From NCBI GenBank assembly GCA_037043235.1, contig JAWRVZ010000030.1:2373501-2437500 (forward strand): a stretch of DNA of 64,000 nt, in the 5' to 3' direction. This DNA comes from Rhodeus uyekii. Its lineage: Eukaryota; Chordata; Actinopteri; Cypriniformes; Acheilognathidae. Shown here one piece after another: positions 49,201 to 60,914 of the stretch (the first letter of the stretch is position 1; the number at the start of each line of letters is the position of its first letter). The notes beneath the pieces were generated by a model that saw only the letters and a program-made list of their open reading frames with translations, was not told where the DNA came from and made no database searches. A program made the translations under genes and the position numbers.

Positions 49201-50100
49201 GAATATTCTCATTATTATTAATACTAATAAGGAGAGATCACATTGTGAAGAACAGCCTCGGCGCATGCTAATAGTCGCAGGACTCATAATGGTAATGTCA
49301 TGAGATTCAGCTTCTCCCGCTCATCACCGCATCCGTTTTATTCCCATCTTCCCATTCATCTGACAGGAGTCATATTCCTCTAAATCTAACACTGGGGCCC
49401 TTTAGCACTGATAATATAAAATAATGTATTCTTTACATTTATTAAATACACACTTGGAAATATAATATAGCGCCGCGCCCCCACTCTCCTCCCCCAACCC
49501 CCTCCCCGTTTCCGTTCCCAGGTTGTGCGGTGACGAAAAGAGGCTGCCGGTGTCAGGGAAATCGCTCGCTGAGTATTTGTTTGAGATGCAAAACTGTTTA
49601 AATCTTTAATAAAACGACAAGGATGGAATATCAGACATCATCTGCCGGGCGTGAGGGACAGGGCATTTATATTGTGTCATTTGAAGGCCTACGAAATCTC
49701 TCTCTGTGTGTGTGTGTGTGTGTGTTATAGGGTTGAAAATTGTTCCATGATGACATTATTCTTATTTGAAATATTCCTCTTGCCTCTCTCTCTCCGTCCT
49801 ATAGTGCCGCACCAGAGGCCATTTTAATTCCCAGCCCTCCTGGCAGCAATCCTTCAAACATTTCCGAGACAAATTTCCATCCCTCTTAACGCGTTATTAA
49901 TGCCACTTGGTTTTATTTCTAAATAAGTTATGTTTGGAAGGTGAGAGAGATTCACAAATGCTGCCTTATCACTTAGAAATGAAAAACGCATGGGAAAATG
50001 AGACCATTCTCTTAAGTTATTATAGAAGCATCATTATGGTGCATCTGCTTTTTGCGTGACCAGCTTCATAAACCACCCATATTGGAACAGTTTGATGAAA
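49201..50100. promoter_or_regulatory. Candidate conserved non-coding DNA with GT run
   Basis: Unique sequence with AGTCATATTCCTCTAAATC, TTTTAATTCCCAGCCCTCC and TTAACGCGTTATTAATGCC, interrupted by (GT)n at 49705-49725. A CT/C-rich stretch at 49470-49520 (CCCCCAACCCCCTCCCC) may form an i-motif or G4. No gene seen. Confidence 0.35.
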
Positions 50101-52260
50101 AATTACAACAACCATTACGCCTGCTTATCATAATAGCCTGTTTGCGATAGACAACAGCCTTCGCATGTGAACAATTCCTAATGTTCCTGCAATCCAGGCA
50201 TTTAGAGCAAATGAGCAGGGTCATCAGAAGCACGTTAGACGTGGTAAAATCGAGCATGGGATGGGATGTCGTTCGAGACTCGGCTGCAGCATCCCCTAAT
50301 GGTTTACAACCGTCGTGGAGAATGTGCACAGGCTACAAGACGCCGCACCGGACAAGCGGTGGAACACACACACACACACAAATGTTTTGCCAGCAGGTGC
50401 ATGCTTTCTCTGTCTCTCATCTTTGTAACTCGGCAGCCCAACAGCAGTGAATATGGACCGCTGGGAGCGATATCAAGCAGGCCGCCACATGCGCAGCGTT
50501 CTGCAAGACATACAGGGGTTTGTTTAGCAAGCAGCAGCTTTGTTTTTAGGGGCGCAGAGCTACAGCAACGGGGCTGACGGAAGACAGAAGTCTGTCAAAA
50601 ACAAGCAACGGCTTTGAATGAATGAAGGGCGGGGGTCTTTTAAAGCAATAGTGGAGAAAGAAAACCAATGAGAAAAACACACACGCATACAGAGCTAGAA
50701 TAGACAAACATGGTATGTGTTCCTGCAACATCCAGTACAAACAAAAAGGAACAAAATTACTGAATATGAAACTGTGTTTGGGGAAAAGTGGGTTATTTTT
50801 GAGCATTGTTTCACTCTTTTCCAACCACACTAAGCCTGATGTTATTCAGATTAGCCGTGAAAGGGGAAGAGGTGCTGCTAAACCTCAGAATAGCTGGCTG
50901 GGACGGATCAGACTGGCGAATATTCGCTTCTTGCCATAAATCAACAGGAAGATGGAGTTAATTATTATGCTTGTGAGATCTGTGCTAATGCAATATCATA
51001 TCCATCAGGACATGCTTAGATACTCATCACATCTCAGGTAATCATCTGCATGCAACAAATTGCGTACGATCAATACAGCACTATAAAAAGTGCTGGTCAC
51101 ATCTCTCACATAAGAAAGCACTTAAGCGCAAAAATATCTCCTCCGTACCACATGACACAGCTGCAATAGAGACGGACTGCCTGTGAATACACTCACTGTG
51201 CCACCATCAGTCTGCAGAGAGAGTGAGACGCTCAACGTCCATCACTCCGACGCACAAGAAATCAGATACTAGATATACAACCTCACCGTAGCACACGGGC
51301 CTCCACAGAAGCTCTTCTGTTTGGCTTGTCATCTAAATATTGCATGAATAACACAGGCAGGGCCTAGAATGCCGCTGATAGAAACAGATGTTCCTCCGTG
51401 CCCTCGACATTCTTAAAATAAGCTTTGCTTGACCACCGGCCCAAATCTACAAATACTCATCCTGTCAGTCAAGAGACTGTATGAAGAGAGGCCATATTGT
51501 TGAGGCTAAGCTACTTTGCGTACTTTGAGAAATCGGGTTATGGAGTGGCGGAGATCCTTAAACATCTCACTTGCTTTTTCTATTAAGACTTTTTTGTGTA
51601 ATTTTTTGGATGATTTTCCTGTCTCAGCTTAATACACAGTCATCAATGATCAAAATCTTTAGAGTAAGCTCATTTGTACGTGTGTTTGTGTGTGTTTTCT
51701 ATCTACATATTTGTTTTAAAAATACATTAAAATGCAATTTATACAATGACTGCAAAATGTAGAATTTTGGAGTGCATAAAATCTAAAATTTCAGGGTTAT
51801 ACTACTGTCCTGCTATAATGATGCAGTAAAAACAGAATAATTAAAAGGATAAAAAAATGTGTCAGAGTTTCTAAGCAGCACAACTGGTTTCTTGAGCATT
51901 AGTAGTCAGTATATTCAAACTATTTCTGAAAGGTTATGTGACACTGAAGACTACAATCATGCTTTACATCTCAGGGATTACATTTTACAATATATTAAAA
52001 TAGAAAATAGTTATTTTAAACTACGATGAATACATTTGTACATTTTTGTGTGTGCAATATCATTGTTTTTACTGTATTTGTGATGAATCAAAAAGGAGCA
52101 TACAAATAAAAACAATTATTTTACTTTATATGTACTGCATATTCACTGCTTATTAATATTTTTTAAAGGTCCACTATATCAAAACAATGTGAATGACTCC
52201 CCATAAACATCTTGAAAAGTTTCTGAATGAATAATTAATGATGTTAAAAAAACATGTATT
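50101..52260. other. Unique DNA, no gene seen
   Basis: 50101-51570 is mixed unique sequence with a short CA run near 50368 and possibly conserved parts (50880-50960; 51380-51480). 51570-52260 is AT-rich. No exon or repeat family was recognised. Confidence 0.4.
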
Positions 52261-52430
52261 TAAAAAAATTGAAATGTTGAAAAAAAAAAAAAAATAAATA
52301 ATATATATATATATACAAAATAAATTAAAAAATAAATACATATACAAATACATATACTATACTCTCTCTCTCTATATATATATATATATACATACATACA
52401 CACACACACATATATATATATATGTATATG

Positions 52431-52486
<56 letters not shown>

Positions 52487-52500
52487 GTATTTGTATATGC
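52261..52500. repeat. AT-rich compound microsatellite
   Basis: An A-run, then ATATAT, CTCTCTCT, CATACATACACACACA and a (TA)n of more than 40 bases at about 52436-52484. These mixed simple repeats are prone to slippage. Confidence 0.93.
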
Positions 52501-53590
52501 ATGTATTTAGATATTATATATGTATACATATGAATTGGTTGGTTGGATATATATAAAACCAATCCAACACAACTATATTGATTCATCCAATTGTGTGAAT
52601 TTGAATGGCAGGACTATCTTTTTGTTTGACCTATGGCAGTCTAGAGAATGCTTGGAAAAGTTATTTGAAAACAGTCGTTATTTTTGCAATTGTGTTTGGT
52701 GAAAAAATGACACACTTCATCTTTCTCATTCTCATCTTTTTCTTCAGAGAAAAAAAGACTTGCATGTGTCTCCTTCAAAAGAGATCTGAACAATGTCACG
52801 CACTCTTTTGAATGCTTGAATTCTCTATGGCGTCACTACGTAAAAAAAAACATTAAGCAAAAAGAATTACTTGATTGTAAAATCTGCAAATTCATTACCG
52901 CAGTGTGGATTGGTGATACGGCAATGACACAGCTGAAGAGCCAAAAACGAAGCAAAGCAACAACAACAACAAACCCAACTGCTTCTTTCACTAATCTGGT
53001 CAGGAACTGGCAATGCTGTGAAAACGTCTTCTCTTGCACAGCCGATAGGCCTGGCAGAACGTATTTGAGTGTAAAGTAATTTGCCATTCAAGTATTCTCT
53101 CTGATGAGAAAGGGCCCGGCGGTGAGTGGTTTCGCCGTGCTTGTCGCTGGCCTGAAGACAAGCTGTCTGCCTGCTGAAATCTCACAAGCTCAAATAGTCA
53201 AGAGGAGATAAAGACAAAGAGAGGCTTTGCCATTCTCTGCTATATTTCTCTGAGAGCTCAGCAAATTCCAGAAGATCAGAAAGCATCACGTCACTTTGCC
53301 TCAAAGCAACCTCTACATTATGAAGTTTAATCCCCTCTGATCTGCATCAATAATTACTATGGCAGAGGCAACTGCTCGCCTTCCATTACCGCTAATTATA
53401 ACTCTGCCATTGATAATCCTTTTAATAATCATCAGATAGGCCCGGCATTGAAGGCTGGCTATGGATAATGAACGCTGGGGGTGGCGTGAATGATAATGGG
53501 TAATGTTCACCTTCCCGCAGAAAAATATTCAAGTGCGTTTAAAGGAAGTTCAGAGTAATGGCAGCATCAACATGCAGCTTAAAAGTGCAT
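52501..53590. other. Unique DNA with a candidate regulatory segment
   Basis: 52501-53100 has no recognised feature. 53200-53530 is unique and rich in homeodomain-type cores (CATCAATAATTACTATGG, TTACCGCTAATTATAAC, TTTTAATAATCATCAG), making it a plausible enhancer. Short open frames on both strands overlap and lack domains. Confidence 0.38.
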
Positions 53591-53591
53591 T

Positions 53592-53616
53592 TGTGTGTGT
53601 GTGTGTGTGTGTGTGT
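53592..53616. repeat. (GT)12 microsatellite
   Basis: Uninterrupted GT run. Confidence 0.93.
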
Positions 53617-53813
53617 ACATTTAGCTTCAGCACCTCTCACCTACACAATCGTGCATGCTGTTTATTTGCACATATAAAATTGCACAAAGACAACAGACGG
53701 TGTGTGCCGAGCTTAAAGACAGTCTGTTGAGGGAAGCCGTGTCAACAAACTTTCACGGGAGAGAGATTGAGTGAAAAAAACAAGGGGAAATTTAGAAAAA
53801 GGATTGGTGAGTG

Positions 53814-53953
<140 letters not shown>

Positions 53954-54191
53954 CAGTCTTGGCCCGACTCATCCCTCTCCAGAGCAGCATAAATTGATCT
54001 ATTAAGTCCCCTCCATCTCTCCCCATTCCCATCCATCCTTTCTCTCATATCCATCTCTTTCTATCCAGGAGCTGCTGGGAAAATCTGATTACTTTATACA
54101 TGAGGCTGGACTGAAGGTGGTGGGCAGACACAGATAAAAAATGTGGAGGAGAGATTGGGTGAGGAGGTGAGCTGAAAGATGCAAATCAGCT

Positions 54192-54235
<44 letters not shown>
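54192..54235. repeat. (GA)n microsatellite
   Basis: GA run with one AAA interruption. Confidence 0.93.
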
Positions 54236-54240
<5 letters not shown>

Positions 54241-54477
54241 TGAAATCAAAACATCACAGCCACAGTCAAGCAAAGAAGGCCACCAAAACATGAAAACATG
54301 TCTGCCTTTGTTTTCTACATGCTCAGCCAGGTACTTCAAAGCAAACACACAGCAAAAAAAAAATGCTAAAAGCAATACAATTCGGTTTAATTTGTAAAAC
54401 TGTGTTTTGCGTCAGCCATTTGTGTTGAGAGAACGTCAGCGACAAAAATGAACTTTTCCATTAAGGGGTGATAACTG

Positions 54478-55332
54478 CCCCATAAAATTCACCTTTTCTT
54501 GCCTTATTAAATCATCTTTATCTCAAATTCTTACATTTAATCAATATTTTCAAACGCCATAAAGCTGTTGCCAATCAACCGAAATCAATATCAACAAAAC
54601 ACATCTTTGCATTGCACTCAATCTGAAGTGGCATGGATGTATTTAATCATATGGTTTAATGAAGCTAAAAGAGGTGTCATAAAATTAATAAATACAAAGA
54701 GATTAATGTTTATATAACATACTTTATTCATTCATCCAATCTGTTCAAATCCAACGATTCATTGAGAAACGAAGCATGTGAATCATTTATTGAATCATTC
54801 TCTCAACCGATTTGTTCGAAAACGAGGATTCTCTCGGAAAAGAAGCAGCAGTGTGTGTTGCTCGGTGAACCACAACCTTTTCGTAGTGGAAATACGCAAA
54901 GGCAGCAACATTGACAATATTGAGTCTAAAATCTTACTTAATAATATTAAGTTACTTAATATTAACTCCTTGCTAATTGAACTGTAGTATGAAATCAGTC
55001 GCATTTTTTTCATATTATAATCATACAGTACCAATGCATTTCCCCATAAAATTCACCTTTTCTAGCTTTATTAAATCATCTTTATCTCAAATTCTTACAT
55101 TTAATCAATATATTCAAACGCCATAAAGCTGTTCTCAGAAAAGAAGCAGCAGTGTGTGTTCACTGAACCACAACCTTTTCATGGTGGAAATATGCAAAGG
55201 CAGCAACATTGACAATATTGAGTCTAAAATCTAACTTGAGTTACTTAAAATGAACTCCTTGCTAATTGAACTGTAGTATAAAATCAGTCGCATTGTTTTC
55301 CTATTATAATCATACAGTACCAAGGCATTTCC
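54478..55332 (+). repeat. Tandem segmental duplication, 564 bp and 290 bp
   Basis: Copy A (54478-55041) and copy B (55042-55332) both start CCCCATAAAATTCACC and end TACAGTACCAA-GCATTTCC. They share GCAAAGGCAGCAACATTGAC and GAACTGTAGTATAAAATC-like blocks with few substitutions. B lacks about 274 bp present in A (roughly 54560-54833), joined as AAAGCTGTTCTCAGAAAAG. The missing part contains GATTCATTGAGAAACGAAGC, which resembles a cyprinid dispersed repeat. So either B suffered a deletion or A later gained an insertion. No gene is involved. Confidence 0.92.
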
Positions 55333-55639
55333 ATCTTATACCTTAACTCTATGGTGTTACTTTTTGTAAGGGATAAAAGGGAGCTACATTTTATTTTACT
55401 GTTTCTTTAATTCCTGTCAGAAGAAGAAGAGACATGGACGAGAAACTACCTAAACTCCAGCCGCTCTGTCCCGCACCCTTTCTGCTCCTCACCATTTTAA
55501 CTGCACCTGTCATTTGCGCTCCAGTCATTCGCCACTTTCTCTCCCTGTGCTCATAGGGACCGTTAACTAGAGCTGTCCGTCAGGCAGACCAGCGCTGGGC
55601 CAGGGTGGGGTGGGTGGGTTGGTGTGTATGTGCAGTGGT
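55333..55639. other. Unique DNA leading into a G run
   Basis: Mixed unique sequence becoming G-rich (GGGCCAGGGTGGGGTGGG near 55600). No gene seen. Confidence 0.45.

Positions 55640-55679
<40 letters not shown>
55640..55679. repeat. G40 homopolymer
   Basis: Forty consecutive G on the plus strand, next to further G-rich DNA (GGGTGGGGTGGG). Expected to form very stable G-quadruplexes. Homopolymers of this length are rare and unstable, and the exact count in the assembly is doubtful. Confidence 0.9.
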
Positions 55680-55685
<6 letters not shown>

Positions 55686-57272
55686 AGCCAGAGGCTGGGT
55701 TAGTGAGCGCTAACACTGAGGAGGGAGTCCATCTTACCAGTCTCTGCTGTGGACAAGAGGCGCTGTCTTGAAATGGCGCTGTGCACGATGTCTTTCTCTC
55801 ACACTTCTCCTAATGTCGTTTCTCTTAATCTCACCCGAGGAGGAGGAAGGAGGGAACGTGATATCTACCGCCAGGCGAGAAGAGAACAATGGAAAAAAAT
55901 AGGCACCTGCAGTTATAGCTAAAACAAATACACAAACTTTTATGCACACACACACGAACGTAAACACTGAGCGTATTCCGACTCGTGTGAGCAGTCTTGC
56001 TGCCGCTGTTGCTTTATTATTTCATTAAGTATAAATCCTGTCAGTGATCTCCCACCCCCAGCCCAGCCGGGGCCTTCTTGCTCTAGAGTCAGCAGGTTAA
56101 ATTATAATTTAATTACCAGGCCTTAGCTGAATAAGCTGCCTGGGAGCACTCGCCCCCCAGAATAATTTGAGAATATGGCATCTCTCTATCTCTCTCGCTC
56201 GTTTGCTCGCTCACCATCTAACTATCTATTTTTCTATATCTCTGTCTCTTTCTCTCATTCTCTCTGATCCACTAGGTCTGGGACCCCAGAGGTCTGCCTC
56301 AATATCCCACCTAATTATGTCTCTCAAATCAGCCACGTATTACTACAGGAATAGCAGTAATTAAGTTGGATGGGGAAAAAAATTAATTGTTCGTGAAAAT
56401 GTTTTGCAGACTTCGCTCCGGCAGGGGTTTGTGGGTGGCCGTGACGAGGGGTTTTAAAGTCACAGCTCTCACGAAGCGTTCTCCAAAAGAATAATTCTCA
56501 TTTTCACTATAAAACTGTAGGTGGTTTCATAAGACATCGGCTTCTCTCTTTCTATCTCCAACATGAATATCCAGATTTTCTCCCAAACTCCTACTAATAG
56601 AGGCAGCAGAGACACAAAATGAGCCCCGTTGTCTTCAAGACAAAACAATAAAGGAGCAAACGTGGGCATTTTAGTCTGTGCAGCTCGTTTATTATTGGAG
56701 ATGGAAATGTTTTAAATTGTATTCTTTTAACTCATTACTCTTTTGGCCTTGAGTTTCTCAGAGGAAGGTGTATTGTTATTTCCTTCCCTCCTTGTAGAAT
56801 TAAACATTGTTCATGCTAGCTCAAGCTCCATCCACCATTCAATTTCAAGGTCCGTCTTTGAAGATTCAGACCTCTTCAGCGTAGTGGAACAGCCAACACG
56901 TTTCAGCATAAATACAATAATGAAGCAAAAACAGAATCATCTGGCTTTGAAAAGATAAGAGACAAGCTCCATTTCACTTGGCTCTGCGTGCAAATGGGAA
57001 TCAGGGGAAGGAAAGGGACCTTTAAACTGGACATATTCAAATTTTAGTCATAAACACCTCTTGTAAAGAGCGCGTTCCGAGAACTAGACAAACACACGTC
57101 ACCTGTTGAAGACATGGTTCGCTTGAGAATTTGCAATTTGGAAAGGTGTGTGCGGCATTTGGCGCTCGCTCGATCATAGATGCTACGCTAGCATGAAATT
57201 CGTCAGACCAGGCAGAAGTTTCAGGAGCGCTTCTAAGAGTATGTAACTCCTGTCGGGTTATTTTCCCCGTGC
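55680..57272. promoter_or_regulatory. Candidate conserved non-coding DNA
   Basis: Mostly unique balanced sequence. 56030-56160 (TCTAGAGTCAGCAGGTTAAA, AATTTAATTACCAGGCCTTA) and 56400-56660 look most enhancer-like. 56178-56270 is CT-rich low complexity. No gene seen. Confidence 0.38.
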
Positions 57273-57289
57273 AAAAAAAAAAAAAAAAA
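57273..57289. repeat. A17 homopolymer
   Basis: Seventeen consecutive A. Confidence 0.9.
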
Positions 57290-59343
57290 GTAGTTTAGGT
57301 TCATTCCAAGTTTAAGATATCGTCTCCACATCTCCAGCGCCACAAAAATCATGCTTTTAATCTTGCTAGCATGAAGCTGGCAGCAATAATTTCTTGGAAA
57401 TCATTCGCAAAAAAATAAAAAAGAACAGCAAAGCGGTGCCGCCTGCAATTGAAGATTTGGGCTCTGATGTTCATTTGGAATGACAATGTCAATTAAGTTT
57501 ATTTTATTGTAAACAGAGAAGGATATATTTTTCCCCTCGGCCTGCATTTATTAGCATGTAAATCCAGCGCAGCTAGCTCACTTTTATAAGCTCCTGCCAA
57601 ATGCTTTTGAGCCAAGGATGCTTGATGAGGGGAATTATTTTCAAAGAAATATATAAATCATTAAAAGATGTGGCACATGAGGTAAAAAAAGAGGAAAAAA
57701 AGCAAGAGCAAGTAAGGCGCCTTCTCCAGGAAGAATGGTGTAATTTTCTTTGTGCTAATTTGACACCATAAAATTGTACATCGCAGCCCAAAAGGAGCAC
57801 ATTATACGGGGGGCCCTTGGGAAATGTAATTTGAAGAAATCAAGGATCTAATTCAGTATATAATACCAAAGAAAAGTAGAAAAGTACTCATTTGCTATTC
57901 ATACTGTCTTCCGAGCATAAGCGTTCCCTTGGCTTTAACACAGCCGTGTCAGAGTGAAATTCGCTGTTAAAAACCTTTCTCCACATGAAAGAGGCCCTTT
58001 AAACACTTTGATTTTTTTCCATTTTGAGACAAAGATAAGTAAATACAGGAGAGATAATGAATGGAGGGGAAAATGAGCGTTGTTGCTCTGCCCTGTTCGC
58101 GCTCAGAGACAATTGCAGCATTTTGGGTGAAATTGCAAGGGGACTGTGACACCCCTTCCTCACCTCGCCCCCTCCCGGCCCTCTAATCCTCCAGTGAGGA
58201 GACAGGGCTCTCTCTGTCCATGCGGACCCCCCACCCGGAGGGACCCTACCAAGGCAAATTAGACCGGAGGGGTGCCTTTTGTTTCGGAGCACTCTGTGAG
58301 GGGGAAAAAAAAATCCAAATTATTTCTCGAGCTAGAGCAATTTGACATGCTGTGATAACTACTCTGCAAGAAACTTCTTTGACAGTATTGAAAGAGAAGA
58401 TTTTCCAGCCATAAAATACCCCATCCTTTAAGAACCCTCGGCGCTGACAAAAGACCCCCAAACTCATTAGGCTGTTTAATTACGCCACCTTTTCTTTTTG
58501 CTCAATCCATCTTCCATCTTCATCAAAACATGGGTGCAGGGACTGGCCCCATTTGAGGCAGTTATGAGGGTCTCATTAGAACTCTTTTAGGGCCTCGCTT
58601 TCACACTCGCCTCTCTTTCTTGCTCACTTGTTCCCCAGCGTCTCTGGCTTTCGTGTAGTTCTCCGCGTGTGAGGGCACCCCACCGCAGTGATGTGGCGTT
58701 GTACACGAGGGAAGGAGATGTTTGACTACACTTCACTAGCTGCTCTCCAGTAGTGCTGTTTGGACAAGTGCCTGGTCAGTGTTTGAATGTGTAATCAAAG
58801 AGCAAACAGACCGGTCCCCAACAAAAAGAGAAAAAAGAGAGAGAGAAAAAGAAAAGCTTCTTACTCGGAGTGACTTGACAGATGGAGAAATGCATTTTAT
58901 ATGCAAATCGAAGCCACTCGTACTTTAGAGTCAGTGATTGATCTGGGGCTTTACAAATGTAAAACTCATAATTAATGGAGCAAATTATCTTCAGAATAGT
59001 GAAATTTCATCTCGGCAGTATTTTGTGAAAACAGTTTATCTGCCCTTGTCAAGTTCTCTTATTAATCTAATTCAAGGACTTCATTGTAGTCAATGTTAGC
59101 AAATATCTAATATTAGAATGATCTAGGATATGCTGTGATTCATTTATTGTCTGTCTTTGCCTTCTTAGGCTTTTACAAAAGGACATTCTCATCACTTAAG
59201 GGGCTCAAAACAGTATAAAAAAAATGATAATTAGGAGGACATGTAAAACACAATTCCTTTGACTTTGAAAAAATCTGATTTGGATTCTGCTAGGAAATTC
59301 AGCTCAGGAAAGGGGGCATAATGGAGAAATGAGGGAAGCCCAC
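57290..59343. promoter_or_regulatory. Long repeat-poor candidate regulatory stretch
   Basis: About 2 kb with no transposon recognised. Blocks that look constrained are 57440-57610 (TGTCAATTAAGTTTATTTTA, TAAATCCAGCGCAGCTAGC), 57990-58260, and 58860-59060 (GCATTTTATATGCAAATCG with an octamer-like core; AAACTCATAATTAATGGAGC). Overlapping open frames on the minus strand at 58467-57967 lack domains. Confidence 0.4.
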
Positions 59344-59345
59344 TA

Positions 59346-59521
59346 CACTCTTAAAAATACAAGTTAGAGTAAAATAACCATTTTTGGTTTCTCAAAGAAC
59401 CTTAACAGAACCATTATTCCACCATAAAGAACCTTTTGTGCAATGGAAATGTTCTATAGAAGTTAAAGGTTCTTTATGGAACCATCGATGCCAATGAAAA
59501 AACATATTTCTTTAAAGAGTG
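59346..59521. mobile_element. CACTCTT-type MITE, complete
   Basis: It starts CACTCTTAAAAATAC and ends TTTCTTTAAAGAGTG, with TA on both sides (59344-59345, 59522-59523), a Tc1/mariner-like target duplication. The interior has AACCATTTTTGGTTTCTCAA and GGTTCTTTATGGAACCATCG. It is 176 bp, palindromic and non-coding. Fragments lie at 12763-12907 and 37246-37655. Confidence 0.85.
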
Positions 59522-59523
59522 TA

Positions 59524-59791
59524 TGTTATAGCCTAATTGGGCTCTCGTGACCAAAAACAACTTGTTTTGGGACATTTTCTGTCCCATATCCATATTTTTC
59601 CAGGCTCTTTTAATATTATCTGGTTCATGGAGAAATAATAGAAAAGTGTTGGTCCAGGTGCTTATAATAAATATCTAAACTACAATACATTCATTCATAA
59701 GGATGCATGAAATTTATTTTTACTGTATTTTTGTTTCGGCCTCGTTGAGCATAATGCCAGATTCAGACTTCCCAATATTTTTGTCTACTAG
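59524..59791. other. Short unique spacer
   Basis: AT-rich, nothing recognised. Confidence 0.5.
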
Positions 59792-60418
59792 AATAGCCAG
59801 TCACTGTGTCAGATTATGGGATTTTGACACCTAAATGCAACATGTGGCTTCTCGACCAATCATTGTTTACCGCCTTTAATGATATGTGTGATGTCATTGA
59901 GAAGGTGGACCTCACAATTTCCAGAAACAAGACTGCAAACAAACAATGGCTACTGAAGTGACGTGTTAGCTTAATGATAATTCCAGTACTCACCGTATTG
60001 CTGAAGCGTTCGTTGTTTTTCACTCTATTGTTGTAGGCCCTTAAGGAAGTATTGTTGCCAGCATTGTTTTTTTGTCTTTCCTCCATTGCATAATTCCACC
60101 TAGCAGCACCACCTCTCTCTCACGTTTTATAAGTAAGTTGTGTATGGAAGAGCTTCTGTTCTCCCATTGGTCAGCTTCACAGATGTGACAGAACCCATCG
60201 TGGAGGACCAGAAAAAATGAAACATTCTAGTCTTTCTGTTGGGACATCTTGAAACATTGTTTATCATCCACTATGACACACTATACGAAATAAAACAATC
60301 GATTCTTGCGTCCTTTCGTCCTTGTGTCTTTACGAATCATCATGACAAACTACGTCAAACGCATCATAGTGATCAAAATCAAAATCAGGTTGATATCGTA
60401 TAATCTGAACCTGGCATA
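59792..60418. mobile_element. Non-autonomous DNA transposon (CAGATTATG ends)
   Basis: The left AATAGCCAGTCACTGTGTCAG then ATTATGGGAT and the right ATCGTATAATCTGAACCTGGC are imperfect inverted ends. The interior parallels the fragment at 11094-11300 (ATTGTTTACCGCCTTTAATG against ATTGCTTACTGTCTTTAACG). No transposase and no clear target duplication; the superfamily is not assigned. Confidence 0.6.
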
Positions 60419-60519
60419 AGAGACTTTATTAAAAATGTAAACGGTATAGTGTATATTTACTGTTATTCAGCATAACCAGCTAATACTTTTGCTCCAACAT
60501 TGTATTCTACAAATACACC

Positions 60520-60909
60520 TGTCACGGATCAAGTAGGGAGGACTTAGGAATTGCAGGGTGAAGGATGATTTATTTACAATGAAAATAAAACAAAACACAA
60601 ACAAAACTGCCCCAAGGGGGAAAACATAACTAAACTAAGAAACAGAACACTAAACAAACCGGCTGGAAGGGGGAGAATGGAAACATAGAAAGTCAACGAC
60701 GCGACATAGAACAAAAAAAAACAACACACAGGGATTAAATAGGGAACACATGAGGAAGGTAACGAGCAGAAACAGCTGGGAACAATTAAGGGGAACAAGG
60801 GAACAAGATGGGCGGGGTTACACAATAACGAGACACAACAAAGGAGCAGTGAAGGAGCTCTGTCAACCAACACACTAGAAACCCAAACTGAAATGACAGA
60901 ACCCTGACA
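60520..60909 (-). mobile_element. Solo LTR (Gypsy-like) with perfect 5-bp target duplication
   Basis: The 390-bp element begins TGTCACGGATCAAG and ends AACCCTGACA on the plus strand, a TG...CA border with the short inverted ends TGTCA/TGACA. It is flanked by ACACC on both sides (60515-60519 and 60910-60914). Read on the minus strand it has a TATA-like TATTTAATCCC and an AATAAA signal before the end, the order expected in an LTR. No internal retrotransposon sequence or second LTR is adjacent. It is therefore a solo LTR formed by recombination between LTRs, and the intact duplication suggests fairly recent insertion. Confidence 0.88.
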
Positions 60910-60914
60910 ACACC

